In this document: positions 1 to 7,824 of the stretch, one piece after another
How positions within the stretch are numbered: position 1 is the stretch's first letter
Layout: each line of letters begins with the position of its first letter
From: Pseudomonadota bacterium
GTDB lineage: Bacteria > Myxococcota > UBA9042 > PHBI01
NCBI GenBank assembly: GCA_005772945.1
Contig: SXIE01000274.1
Span: 1-17,026, forward strand
Reading direction: 5' to 3'
DNA length: 17,026 bases
Made by a program: the position numbers and the translations under genes
Notes under the pieces: generated by a model
Databases searched by the model: none
The model's input: only the letters and a program-made list of their open reading frames with translations
Told to the model about the DNA's origin: nothing

Positions 1-2
1 GC

Positions 3-80
3 ATCGAGGCGCGGCCGGTGGGGGTCAATGCCGCGGTTGCCATCGCGGCGCGAACGGGGTTAGGACCCGGGCATGGATGA
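3..80 (+). CDS. C-terminal tail of an upstream gene (partial, unidentified)
   Basis: An open frame enters from the left edge and ends at a TGA at 78-80, overlapping the ATG of the DUF1244 gene by 8 bases. The 25 visible residues begin IEARPVGVNAAVAIAARTG. Third positions are mostly G or C over the first 16 codons, like the real genes here, and the overlap is typical of an operon. The fragment is too short to assign a family, and it could be a chance open frame. Confidence 0.35.
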   Translation: MEARPVGVNAAVAIAARTGLGPGHG

Positions 81-360
81 GCGCACCCAGATCGAGCTCG
101 AGGCCGCCACGTTCCGCCGTCTGGTCGAGCGCCTGCGGGTGCGGACCGACGTGCAGAGCATCGACCTGATGACGCTCGCCGGCTTCTGTCGGAACTGCCT
201 GGCGAAGTGGTACCGCGCCGAGGCCGAGGTGCGGGGCGAGGTGCTCGCGGACGCCGCGGCGCGCGAGCGGATCTACGGGATGCCGTACGAGGCCTGGAAG
301 GCCGCCCATCAGCGCGAGCCGTCGCGTCCGCTCGACCCGGGCGACAAGGCTGGCCCGTGA
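73..360 (+). CDS. DUF1244 family protein
   Basis: This 95-residue protein matches the DUF1244 (SMc04008-like) family from memory. It has the acidic start with QIELEAATFRRLVERLR, the central IDLMTLAGFCRNCLAKWYR block with a Cys-x-x-Cys pair, and the YGMPYEAWKA block near the end. Length and block order fit the family, which is small, cytosolic and of unknown function. The ATG at 73 is preceded by AGGA at 62-65 with a seven-base spacer. Its stop shares the GTGA sequence with the start of the thioesterase gene, so the two are probably translated together. The paired cysteines could bind a metal, but nothing here shows that. Confidence 0.88.
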   Translation: MDERTQIELEAATFRRLVERLRVRTDVQSIDLMTLAGFCRNCLAKWYRAEAEVRGEVLADAAARERIYGMPYEAWKAAHQREPSRPLDPGDKAGP

Positions 361-1262
361 CCGAGCGGGGCGTCTTTGGTCACGTGCTCGTCACGCGCGG
401 GACCGAGATCGACGGGACGGGGACCGTGGGGGTTCCCGTTTTCCTGCGTTATTTCGAGCACATGCGCTGGGAGTTGATGCGCGACCCGCGCCTCGGGCTG
501 CTGGCGGAGATCCACGGGGGTCACTTCTTCGTGGTGCGCGAGCAGGTCGTCGAGGTGCGTCGGCGGGTGGGGCTCGGGGTGGCGCTCGCGCTGGAGACGC
601 GCATCGTCGATGTGGGGCGTTCGACGGTGCGGCTGACGCACGTGGCGCGGCGGGTGGCCGATGGCGCGCTGGTCGCCGAGGCACGCGTGACCGGGGTGTG
701 GATCGGGCCGGCGCGCCGCATGGTGCGCTTGCCCGAGGGCTTTCGGGCGCGCGTGCGGGCGGAGCACGTGGGGGGCAGTGAGGCCGCGCCGGAGCAGATC
801 GCCGAGGCGCGCGGGGGCGGCCCGAGCGAGGCGTTTGCGCGCTCGTTCATCGCGCCGCCCGAGGTCGTCTTTCCGGCGCTCGGCGTCGCCGAGGGGCCAC
901 CGACCGTGTTCCCGGCCGAGGTCGCGTTCGAGCATGTCGTGGTCGTGCCGCCGCGCGATCTCGACGTGTTCCTGCACGTCAACGCCGCGACGTGGTTGCA
1001 TTACTGCGACGACACGCGGGTGCTCGGCGCGGCCGCGGGGGCGCTCGCGCCCGAGCTCGCGGCCCACGGCTGGGTCGTGCGCGCGGGCCTCTTCTATGGG
1101 CGCGAGGCGTCGCTCGGGGAGCGGCTGCGGATCGGGGTCTGGTGGATCGATGCGGTGGCGCTGGGGTTTGCGTGTCGGCGGGACGGCGAGTCCGAGGTGG
1201 TGTGCGCGGTGCGCGTGGATCTGGCGCCGGGCGCGCGTGCCGTTGCGTCGGCGTCGTCGTGA
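357..1262 (+). CDS. Tandem hot-dog (4HBT-like) acyl-CoA thioesterase-like protein
   Basis: This 301-residue protein carries two hot-dog folds in tandem. In the first, about residues 10-135, the helix-entry segment reads VFLRYFEHMRWELM. In the second, about residues 185-290, the motif is DVFLHVNAATWLHYCDD, close to the D-x-x-x-HVNN-x-x-Y signature of 4-hydroxybenzoyl-CoA/acyl-CoA thioesterases. The candidate catalytic Asp residues are D19 in the first half and D201 or D203 in the second. The family hydrolyses acyl-CoA thioesters in the cytosol; the substrate is not evident. The GTG start at 357 was chosen because it makes a four-base GTGA overlap with the DUF1244 stop. The open frame extends further upstream, but only antisense to or overlapping that gene. 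A FabZ-like or acyl-ACP-binding role is an alternative. Confidence 0.75.
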   Translation: MTERGVFGHVLVTRGTEIDGTGTVGVPVFLRYFEHMRWELMRDPRLGLLAEIHGGHFFVVREQVVEVRRRVGLGVALALETRIVDVGRSTVRLTHVARRVADGALVAEARVTGVWIGPARRMVRLPEGFRARVRAEHVGGSEAAPEQIAEARGGGPSEAFARSFIAPPEVVFPALGVAEGPPTVFPAEVAFEHVVVVPPRDLDVFLHVNAATWLHYCDDTRVLGAAAGALAPELAAHGWVVRAGLFYGREASLGERLRIGVWWIDAVALGFACRRDGESEVVCAVRVDLAPGARAVASASS

Positions 1263-1331
1263 GCTTGTCGCCGGGGGCGCGACCGGCTACCTTCGGGCTT
1301 GGGGTCCGTCGCTCTATCGGAGTCGCGATTC

Positions 1332-1769
1332 ATGCAGATTATCTTGCAGCGGGCCGGTGTGCCCGAGACGTCCAAGCAGCTGTTTGCGCGCCTCATGCAA
1401 GAGGACCTGATACCGGTCGAGGCGCTGAGCTCGGTGGTCGAGTCGTATCGGCGCGTCATCGCGGACGCGGCGCGCAAGAACGGACGCGCCAATTCGCCGC
1501 TCGGCAATAAGATCGCGGATGCGCTGCAGGTCCTGTTGGGGCGGGTGAGCGAACGTACCGGCGAAGAGAACATGCGGATCCTGCAGGCCGCTGTGCGCTA
1601 CTTCGTCATCCAGAATGACGGTGTCGGGCACGACCTCGATTCCGCGGAAGGCCTCTTCGACGACGCGCGCATCATCAACGCCGTACTCTGGTTCTACGGG
1701 CGCGACGAGCTGCAGGTGCCGGTGCCGGAGCCGGTGGCGAACCGGGCGCCGCCTCCGAAAAAACGATAG
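1332..1769 (+). CDS. Small DUF1232-like (YkvA-type) hypothetical protein
   Basis: This 145-residue protein is mostly helical by composition. Residues about 84-118 contain AAVRYFVIQNDGV and then EGLFDDARIINAVLW. This resembles the DUF1232/YkvA pattern, in which a YF-x-x-D-x-x-P stretch is followed by G-x-x-DDA. The usual Pro is replaced and the membrane character is weak, so the match is distant. The tail is Pro- and Lys-rich. The ATG at 1332 is preferred over an in-frame TTG at 1299 because GGAG at 1319-1322 sits nine bases upstream. It lies 69 bases after the thioesterase gene and converges on the kinase-like gene. Function is unknown. Confidence 0.6.
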   Translation: MQIILQRAGVPETSKQLFARLMQEDLIPVEALSSVVESYRRVIADAARKNGRANSPLGNKIADALQVLLGRVSERTGEENMRILQAAVRYFVIQNDGVGHDLDSAEGLFDDARIINAVLWFYGRDELQVPVPEPVANRAPPPKKR

Positions 1770-1790
1770 TCGTCGGCCGCGCGGCGGCGC

Positions 1791-2861
1791 TCAGGCGAGC
1801 TGCGAGACGCGGTTGCGATCGAGGGCGCGGGCCGCGAGCTCGGCGGCGGCGAGCACCGCCTTGCCGAGGAGCGCGAAGCGCGGGTCGGAGGCCTGGCCCA
1901 GCACGAAGCGGCGATAGATCTGCTGCGCGATGACGGCGATCTTGAAGAGGCCGAACGCGAAGTAATAGACGGGGCGCGGGACCTCGGCGCCACGCGCGGC
2001 TTCGTAGGCGGCGAGAAACGCGGCGCGGTCCAGGTTGCCGGGGAGATCGGTAGGGACGACCGCAATCGCTCGGAATACCTGGGGATCGGCGGCCTCGGCC
2101 CAGTAGCCGAGGCTGGTGCCGACGTCCATCCACGGGCAGCCGATCGTGGCGAGCTCCCAGTCGAGGACGCCGACGATGCGGCCCGGGTCGAACGGGTCGA
2201 GCACGAGGTTGTCGAACTTGAAGTCGTTGTGGACCAGCGACGGCGGGCCGTCGGCGGGGACGTCGCGCGCGAGCGCCGCGAAGAGCTCGTCCATGGCGGG
2301 CACGGGCTCGGTTTGCGCGGCGTCCCAGCGGCTGCCCCAACCTTTGATCTGGCGCGCGGCGTAGCCGTCGCCGCGGTAGAGCTCGGAGAGGCCCAGGGCG
2401 CGCCAGTCGGTGCGGTGCAGTTCGGCGAGGGCGCGCGCGGTCGCGAGGCCGAGGGCGCGGAAGCCGTCGGGGGTGGGCGTGAATTCCGGCGGCAGCTTGC
2501 GACGAACGATGGTGCCGGGGACGTGATCCATCACGAAGAACGGCGCGCCGACGATGCTGGCGTCGGACGATTGGCCGCGGACCCGCGGGGCACCAGCGTG
2601 GCCGGCGAGCGCGGTGAGAAGACGTGCCTCGCGCCCCATGTCGTGCGCGGCCTTGGCCAGATCGCCTTGCGGGGGACGGCGCAGGACCAGCGTGTGTGCG
2701 CCGGACTTGAGGAGATACGTCAGGTTCGAGTGGCCGCCGGGGAAGGCGGTCAGCTCGAGCGGCGCGTCGTTCGCGAAGAGCGCGGAGCGCTCGCCCACGA
2801 GGAAATCTGCGACATTCGCACTCAGCCAGTGGCGGAGTCGCTCGGTGTCGAGGTCGCTCAT
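1791..2861 (-). CDS. Phosphotransferase family protein (APH/ACAD10-11 kinase-like)
   Basis: This 356-residue protein has the aminoglycoside-phosphotransferase/choline-kinase fold. The glycine-rich entry is PGGHSNLTYLL (41-51) and the lysine-position strand is LVLRRPP (58-64). The hinge is FFVMDHVPG (108-116), the catalytic loop is HNDFKFDN (211-218), and the metal-binding segment is LDWELATIG (233-241). This subfamily, fused or adjacent to acyl-CoA dehydrogenases (ACAD10/ACAD11), phosphorylates hydroxyacyl-CoA substrates; antibiotic modification is not implied. The gene starts one base after the stop of the acyl-CoA dehydrogenase, with a GGAGG site inside that gene's 3' end. The two are almost certainly co-transcribed and act in one pathway, probably oxidation of 4-hydroxy or other hydroxy fatty acids (inference from ACAD11 biology). 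Confidence 0.9.
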   Translation of the reverse strand: MSDLDTERLRHWLSANVADFLVGERSALFANDAPLELTAFPGGHSNLTYLLKSGAHTLVLRRPPQGDLAKAAHDMGREARLLTALAGHAGAPRVRGQSSDASIVGAPFFVMDHVPGTIVRRKLPPEFTPTPDGFRALGLATARALAELHRTDWRALGLSELYRGDGYAARQIKGWGSRWDAAQTEPVPAMDELFAALARDVPADGPPSLVHNDFKFDNLVLDPFDPGRIVGVLDWELATIGCPWMDVGTSLGYWAEAADPQVFRAIAVVPTDLPGNLDRAAFLAAYEAARGAEVPRPVYYFAFGLFKIAVIAQQIYRRFVLGQASDPRFALLGKAVLAAAELAARALDRNRVSQLA

Positions 2862-2862
2862 C

Positions 2863-4092
2863 TCAGCCTCCGGAGCGCCCGGGCGGGGTTGGGTGGCGGG
2901 GCATGCCGGCGCGCTCGAGGAGGTCGCGGCCGATCAGCGCGCGGTGGACCTCGTCGGGGCCGTCGTAGATCCGGGCGGCGCGCTCGTGGCGGTACCAGAA
3001 CGCGAGCGGCGTGAGATCGGTCATGCCGAGGGCACCGTGCGCCTGGATGGCGCGGTCGAGAACGCGATCGAGCACGTTCGCGACGAGCAGCTTGATGGCC
3101 GAGATGTCGAGGCGCGCGGCGCGCTGGCCCTCGCGCTCGATGCGCAGGGCGGTGCGCTCGACCAGGCCGCGGGCGGCCTCGAGCTCGACCCAGCTGTCGG
3201 CGATCCAGGCCTGGACCGTGTCCTTGTGGCCGAGGCGAACGCCCGGCGCGAGCTCGCGGGTGGCGGCGTGCGCGACCATCAGCTCGAGCGCGCGCTCGGT
3301 GATCCCGAGCCAGCGCATCGCGTGGTGGATTCGGCCGGGGCCGAGGCGCTCCTGGGCCATCGCGAAGCCGGCGCCGACGGGGCCGACGCGCAGCGTGTCG
3401 GGGATCCGGACGCCCTCGAAGACGACCTCGCCGTGGCTCGCCCAGCCGCTTCCAGCGTGCCCCATGACGGGCAGGTTGCGCTCGAGCCGGAAGCCCGGCG
3501 TGTCGGTCGGGACGATGAAGAACGTGGCGCGCTCGTGCGGACGCGCGGCGTCGGGGTCGCTGACCGCCATGGTGATCGCGAACGCGGCGCCGTCGGCGGA
3601 GCTGGTGAACCACTTGCGGCCGGTGAGGACCCAGTCGTCGCCGTCGCGCACGGCGCGCGCGGCGATCTGGAGTGGGTTCGAGCCGGCCTTATCGGGCTCG
3701 GTCATGGCGAAGCAGCTGCGGATCTCGCCGCGCGTGAGTGGGAGCAGGAAACGCTCGCGCTGGGCGGGCGTCGCGGCGCGCAGGAGCAGCTCCATGTTCG
3801 AGACGTCGGGCGCCTGCATGTGAAAGACGTAGTGGCCGAGCGGGGTGCGCCCGAGCACCTGCGAGATCGCGCCGACCAGCGGCAGCGCGGCGCCGAGGCC
3901 GCCGAGCTCGGGTGGCAGCTGCGGCGCGAAGAGGCCGTCGGCCTTGGCACGCGTGCGGGCCGCATCCAGTGCGGGCGCGACGGCCGCGAAGCCCCCGGCA
4001 AGGAAGTCCGCCTCGAGCGGCATGACGTGCGCGTCGAGGAACGTGCGGTAGCGGCGAACGAGGGTTTGGATCTCGGCGTCGTGAAAGTCCAT
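2863..4092 (-). CDS. Acyl-CoA dehydrogenase (ACAD10/11-like)
   Basis: This 409-residue protein has the acyl-CoA dehydrogenase domains in order: a helical N-terminal domain (1-125), a middle beta domain opening with CFAMTEPDKAGSNP (127-140), and a C-terminal helical domain. The C-terminal domain carries IQAHGALGMTDLTPL (349-363) and the family signature RIYDGPDEVHR (374-384). It is an FAD flavoenzyme that introduces a double bond between C2 and C3 of acyl-CoA. The ATG at 4092 is preferred because GAGG lies four bases upstream and the protein then starts at the normal family N-terminus. An upstream extension of the frame would run antisense into the divergent crotonase gene. It is the first gene of a two-gene operon with the kinase-like gene. 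Confidence 0.93.
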   Translation of the reverse strand: MDFHDAEIQTLVRRYRTFLDAHVMPLEADFLAGGFAAVAPALDAARTRAKADGLFAPQLPPELGGLGAALPLVGAISQVLGRTPLGHYVFHMQAPDVSNMELLLRAATPAQRERFLLPLTRGEIRSCFAMTEPDKAGSNPLQIAARAVRDGDDWVLTGRKWFTSSADGAAFAITMAVSDPDAARPHERATFFIVPTDTPGFRLERNLPVMGHAGSGWASHGEVVFEGVRIPDTLRVGPVGAGFAMAQERLGPGRIHHAMRWLGITERALELMVAHAATRELAPGVRLGHKDTVQAWIADSWVELEAARGLVERTALRIEREGQRAARLDISAIKLLVANVLDRVLDRAIQAHGALGMTDLTPLAFWYRHERAARIYDGPDEVHRALIGRDLLERAGMPRHPTPPGRSGG

Positions 4093-4174
4093 GGTACCTC
4101 GCGCGGCTGCGAAACAGGCCAATGGGTCGCCTCGACGGCGGGGTCCATCGCGTATTAGGTTCAGGCCCGCGACC
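4093..4174. promoter_or_regulatory. Divergent intergenic region between acyl-CoA dehydrogenase and crotonase genes
   Basis: These 82 bases separate two divergent starts and must hold both promoters unless transcription begins inside a gene. TATTAG at 4153-4158 is a plausible -10 element for the plus-strand gene, but no convincing -35 lies at the right distance. I found no strong operator palindrome for a TetR/FadR-type regulator. Confidence 0.4.
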
Positions 4175-4987
4175 ATGACCCAGCCGAACAGCCCAGGCAA
4201 CCCCGACGGTGGACCCGAACGCGAGGCCGTGCGCATCGAGCCGAGCGGCTGCGTGTGGACCATCGTCCTCGACCGCCCCGCGCGGCGCAACGCCATCGAT
4301 CGCACGACCGCGGCCGCGCTTTATGCGGCGTTCGCGGCCTTCGATGCCGACGCCGAGGCGCGCGTGGCGGTCCTCTTCGGCGCGGGCGGGACGTTCTCGG
4401 CGGGTGCCGATCTGAAGGCGATCTCCGAGGGACGCGCGAATCGTATCGCGGCCGACGGATCCGGCCCGCTGGGGCCGACGCGCATGCGGCTCGGCAAGCC
4501 GGTCATCGCGGCGATCGCGGGGCACGCGGTCGCAGGCGGGCTCGAGCTCGCGCTGTGGTGCGATCTGCGGGTGGCCGAGGAGGGCGCCGTCTTCGGGGTC
4601 TTCTGTCGGCGCTGGGGCGTGCCGCTGATCGATGGCGGGACGGTGCGGTTGCCGCAGATCGTGGGCCTCGGGCGCGCGATGGATCTGACGTTGACGGGGC
4701 GCCCGGTGGGCGCGGCCGAGGCGCTCGCGATGGGGCTCGTCACGCGCGTCGTGCCGAGCGGAACGGCGCGCGCGGAGGCCGAGGCGCTCGCCCACACGCT
4801 CGCGGCGTTTCCGGCGACCTGCCTTCGGAATGATCGCGCGTCGTTGCTCGACGGGCTCGCGCTCGGACCCGAGGCGGCGCTCGCGCGCGAGCTCGAATAC
4901 GGCGTGCGCACGCTGGCTTCCGGCGAGGCCGTGGCGGGCGCGGCGCGCTTTGCGAGCGGGACCGGTCGCCACGGGCCGCGCGAGTGA
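4175..4987 (+). CDS. Enoyl-CoA hydratase/isomerase (crotonase) family protein
   Basis: This 270-residue crotonase has the oxyanion-hole segments TFSAGADLKAI (73-83) and AGHAVAGGLELALWCD (115-130). The first catalytic Glu of true hydratases aligns with E124. The second should fall twenty residues later, but that position is Cys144 in FGVFCRRWGVPLIDGG (140-154). The FCRRWGVPLIDGG variant is, as I recall, a recurring crotonase subgroup, so the protein is probably functional but may not hydrate enoyl-CoA by the standard mechanism. The ATG at 4175 is preferred over an in-frame ATG at 4091, because the earlier one adds a Pro/Arg-rich non-homologous stretch. The stop overlaps the next gene by GTGA. 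It probably works with the divergent acyl-CoA dehydrogenase. Confidence 0.9.
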   Translation: MTQPNSPGNPDGGPEREAVRIEPSGCVWTIVLDRPARRNAIDRTTAAALYAAFAAFDADAEARVAVLFGAGGTFSAGADLKAISEGRANRIAADGSGPLGPTRMRLGKPVIAAIAGHAVAGGLELALWCDLRVAEEGAVFGVFCRRWGVPLIDGGTVRLPQIVGLGRAMDLTLTGRPVGAAEALAMGLVTRVVPSGTARAEAEALAHTLAAFPATCLRNDRASLLDGLALGPEAALARELEYGVRTLASGEAVAGAARFASGTGRHGPRE

Positions 4988-5883
4988 GCCGGACCCAAGC
5001 GCGCGCAGCCTATCTCGCGCTCGGCGCCGTCGCATTGTGGGCCTCGGTCGCGGCGCTCGGGGTCGAGCTGGCGCGCGTGCCACCGTTCCTCCTGACAGGC
5101 GCGGCGCTCCTCATCGGGAGCCTCATGGCGCTGCCGATGAGCGTGCGCGGCGGGCGGCTCGACGTGCGCCTGCTGCGCGCGCCGCTGCCGGCGTTGGCGG
5201 TCGGGGTGACGGGGCTCTTCGGGTATCACTTCCTGCTCTTCATGGCGCTGCGGACCGCGCCGCCGGTCGAGGCGAACCTGGTCAACTACGTCTGGCCGCT
5301 GCTCATCGTTGTGCTCGCGCCGGTCGTCCTGCCCGGCGTGCGGATGCGCGTGCGCCACGTCGGCGCGGCGCTCGCGGGGTTCGGCGGTGCGGCGCTGGCG
5401 ATCGCGGGCGGCGGCGCTGGAGGCGCGATCGCGAGCGGCGAGGGCGCGTGGGTCGGCTACCTCTGCGCATTGGGCGGTGCGCTCGTGTGGGCGCTCTATT
5501 CGCTCATGACCAAGCGGCTGTCGGCCGTTCCGACGACGGCGCTCGGCAGCGTGCTGTTCGTGTCGGGGCTCTTGTCGCTTGGGTGCCACGCGCTGCTCGA
5601 GCCGCCGGTCGCGCTTTCCGCACAGGAGATCGGCTTGCTGGTCGTCATGGGGATCGGCCCGCTCGGCGCGGCGTTCTTTCTCTGGGATGCGGCGCTCAAG
5701 CGCGGTGAGGCCGCGACGATCGGCCTCCTGTCGTTCATCACGCCGGTCGTCTCGACGACGATCCTCTTGCTCATGCGCGGTGAGGTCCCAGGCCTGCACG
5801 TCGTCGGCGCGGCGGTCGTCATCGTGGGGGCCGCGGTGGTCGGAACGCGCGGCCTAGGACGCGATCGAGAGCACCCAGGATAG
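4984..5883 (+). CDS. EamA/DMT superfamily transporter (YddG-like)
   Basis: This 299-residue membrane protein has about ten hydrophobic helices in two EamA repeats, roughly 5-140 and 155-290. The segment VEANLVNYVWPLLIVVLAPV is typical of the YddG-like group of drug/metabolite exporters, which includes exporters of aromatic amino acids. The second repeat contains GALVWALYSLMTKR. The GTG start forms a four-base GTGA overlap with the crotonase stop and lacks its own strong Shine-Dalgarno sequence, so translation is probably coupled. The substrate cannot be told from sequence. Its last 30 bases overlap the 3' end of the convergent TraB-like gene. Confidence 0.88.
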   Translation: MSRTQARAAYLALGAVALWASVAALGVELARVPPFLLTGAALLIGSLMALPMSVRGGRLDVRLLRAPLPALAVGVTGLFGYHFLLFMALRTAPPVEANLVNYVWPLLIVVLAPVVLPGVRMRVRHVGAALAGFGGAALAIAGGGAGGAIASGEGAWVGYLCALGGALVWALYSLMTKRLSAVPTTALGSVLFVSGLLSLGCHALLEPPVALSAQEIGLLVVMGIGPLGAAFFLWDAALKRGEAATIGLLSFITPVVSTTILLLMRGEVPGLHVVGAAVVIVGAAVVGTRGLGRDREHPG

Positions 5884-7062
5884 CCCGACGGCCGCGCCGA
5901 TCGCGGACCCCAGGCCCGCGGCGCTCGCGACGATCAGCGTGCGCGTGAAGGGGTTGCGGAAGAAGCCGCGCACCGTCTGCACGTCGCGGTGCAGCGTCTC
6001 GGTGTCGGCGACGGTCGGCTTGCGCGCCCATGCTTCGACGGGCCCGACGATCATGCTCGAGGCGATGAGCGGGTGGATGGTCGTCAGCGGCGAGCAGACG
6101 AGCGCGCTCGCGATCGACGCGAGGCGACCTCCTGCCAGCGCCGTCAGCGCGCCGGAGAAGAGCGACGTTGGGAGCACCCAGGCCACGATCATCTCGCCGA
6201 GCGCGCGGCCTTCGGTGTTCTCGAGGCCCACGAAGAAGAAGGCGACCAGCACCGCCGGCACGAACCAGCGCAGCGCCTTACGCACGCGGCCGGGCGCCGG
6301 CAGCGTCTCGAGCGCCGCGCGATCGATCGGCGCGGACGACCCCGTCAGCTCCGCCCGCAGCGCCGTCACGAGGCCTTCGACGTGCCCCGCGCCGACGACC
6401 GCGACGACCGTCTTGCCCGGTGCCTCGGCGATGCGCGAGGCCAGGTAGCGATCACGCTCGTCGATCAAAGGCCGCTTGATCTCCGGGAAGTGACGCGCCA
6501 GCTCGCGCATCATCGCGCCCAGGTTCGTCTGGTCCTTGAGCGCCTCGACCGCGGCCGCGTTCATGACGGGCTCGCCGGGCCGCGCCGGACGCTCGAAGAT
6601 CGACGCGAGGATGGCGGCGAGGAGCTTCGCGCGCTTCCAGCTCGAGAGCGCCGCCCAGGTTCGCTTCAACGTGGTGTGGACGTCGCGGTCGGCCAGGACC
6701 AGCTCCGCTCCGACGGCGCTCGCGGCCTCGGCGCCCTTGAGGAGCTCGGCCCCCGGCATGACGCCGAGCGCCGCGCCGAGCCGGCGTTGGTACGCGCTCA
6801 TCGCCAGATTCGCGATGAGAAACAGGGACTTCCCTTCGCGAAAGACCTGGAAGATGTCGAGCTTCTGCCAGCGCGCGGGATCCGTCAGGGCCGCAAAACG
6901 CGCCTCGCACAGCTCGATGCACACGCTGTCGGGGCGCACTTCGCGGATGAGCGCGTCGACCTCGTCCACCGAGGCGCGTGAGACGTGCGCCGTCCCGAGG
7001 ACGTGGAACACGCGGTCCTCGTGGGCGACGCTGACGACATGCGCGGACGAGAGCGCCCCCAT
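5854..7062 (-). CDS. TraB/PrgY-family membrane protein
   Basis: This 402-residue protein has the TraB fold in its first 240 residues, with the start motif HVLGTAHVSRASVDEV, the strand SVCIELCEAR carrying the conserved Glu, and the closing motif VVGAGHVEG. The GTAH and GxGH histidines fit the proposed metal-binding, metalloprotease-like site. After about residue 260 come hydrophobic segments such as VPAVLVAFFFVGL and a final helix near LGSAIGAAVGLSWVL, consistent with a C-terminal membrane domain. Relatives include the enterococcal pheromone-shutdown protein, but the bacterial role is mostly unknown. The start abuts the stop of the CsgG-like gene (TGAATG), so it is probably translated by coupling from that message. 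It converges on and overlaps the transporter gene. Confidence 0.9.
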   Translation of the reverse strand: MGALSSAHVVSVAHEDRVFHVLGTAHVSRASVDEVDALIREVRPDSVCIELCEARFAALTDPARWQKLDIFQVFREGKSLFLIANLAMSAYQRRLGAALGVMPGAELLKGAEAASAVGAELVLADRDVHTTLKRTWAALSSWKRAKLLAAILASIFERPARPGEPVMNAAAVEALKDQTNLGAMMRELARHFPEIKRPLIDERDRYLASRIAEAPGKTVVAVVGAGHVEGLVTALRAELTGSSAPIDRAALETLPAPGRVRKALRWFVPAVLVAFFFVGLENTEGRALGEMIVAWVLPTSLFSGALTALAGGRLASIASALVCSPLTTIHPLIASSMIVGPVEAWARKPTVADTETLHRDVQTVRGFFRNPFTRTLIVASAAGLGSAIGAAVGLSWVLSIAS

Positions 7063-7824
7063 TCAGCGCATGAGCCGCGTGAGCTCACCCTGGGCCAGCG
7101 CGAAGTCGGGCTGCTCGGCGACTACCTGCGTGAGGGTCGCCGTCGCCTCCTCCTTGTTGCCGCGATCGATGGCGTCCAGCGCGCGCGCCCACTTGAGGGC
7201 CGTCTTGGTGCGCAGTTGCTTGGGGCGCGCGGGCGGCGGGGTCGGGGTCGCCCCCGGCTTGGGCGGCGGGGTCGGATCCACCTGTCCGCTGCGCGCCGGC
7301 GGCGTCGCGGAGATGGCGTCGGACGTCAGGATCTTCTCGAGCTCGACGGCGATCTTGCGCTCGAGCTCGAGGAAGTCGTCGCCTTTGCCGATCGCGCCGA
7401 CCGATCGAATGATGCGGCCGGTCTCGACCTCGACCACGCGCGCGTCGACGCGCAGCGAGCCGAGCAGGTCGAAGTAGCCGCCCATCACCATATAGCGCGC
7501 GCCGAGGAGCTTGCCGACCTTGGCCGCGGTGGCGGGGTCGATCTTGGCGGAGGTGCCGAGCTTGAGCTCGTCGAGGATCTCCTGGAGGCGCTCGCGCTCG
7601 ACGATGCGCACGGCGGTGAGGCCCGACAGATCGGTGATGACCATCTGGGCGAGGCCCTTCTTGAGGACCCCGAGGCTCTCGTCCTTACCGGAGTAATCGA
7701 AATAGAGGATCGCGACCGTCGGGCGCTGCGCCTCGGGTTTGACCACGGGATCCGCGGCGCGGGCGGACGCGAGCGGCGTCGCGAGGGCGGCTAGGGCGGC
7801 GAGGGCGAGGGCGAGGCGCGTCAT
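7063..7824 (-). CDS. Secreted CsgG-domain protein with C-terminal TPR-like helix pair
   Basis: This 253-residue protein begins with a signal peptide, MTRLALALAALAALATPLASARA, with no lipobox Cys. Residues about 33-165 match the CsgG/HfaB-like domain seen in envelope proteins of Gram-negative bacteria. They contain VAILYFDYSGKDESLGVLKK, a VRIVERERLQEILDEL block, LLGARYMVMGGYF, and a DARVVEVETG strand. A Pro-rich linker follows (about 173-200). The last 45 residues, with ALDAIDRGNKEEATATL and QPDFALAQGEL, look like one TPR-type helix pair. The ATG at 7824 is supported by the signal peptide and by GGAG six bases upstream; an in-frame extension to 8034 is not credible. It is the first gene of an operon with the TraB-like gene. 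Its role is probably envelope assembly or secretion. Confidence 0.82.
   Translation of the reverse strand: MTRLALALAALAALATPLASARAADPVVKPEAQRPTVAILYFDYSGKDESLGVLKKGLAQMVITDLSGLTAVRIVERERLQEILDELKLGTSAKIDPATAAKVGKLLGARYMVMGGYFDLLGSLRVDARVVEVETGRIIRSVGAIGKGDDFLELERKIAVELEKILTSDAISATPPARSGQVDPTPPPKPGATPTPPPARPKQLRTKTALKWARALDAIDRGNKEEATATLTQVVAEQPDFALAQGELTRLMR

Noticed and set aside
1776..1785. GCCGCGCGGC palindrome between convergent genes as a terminator
   Set aside because: Only ten bases, no loop and no T-run. Such strings are expected by chance at this GC content.
1791..2861. Aminoglycoside resistance gene
   Set aside because: The kinase fold is present, but the tight pairing with an acyl-CoA dehydrogenase points to the ACAD10/11-associated group, not antibiotic modification.
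2554..4158. 534-residue open frame on the plus strand
   Set aside because: It lies antisense to the acyl-CoA dehydrogenase and kinase-like genes, is rich in Ala/Gly/Arg/Glu, and has no domain. It is a shadow caused by high GC.
4321..5799. 492-residue open frame on the minus strand
   Set aside because: Antisense to the crotonase and transporter genes; Arg/Glu/Gln-rich without protein-like hydrophobic pattern.
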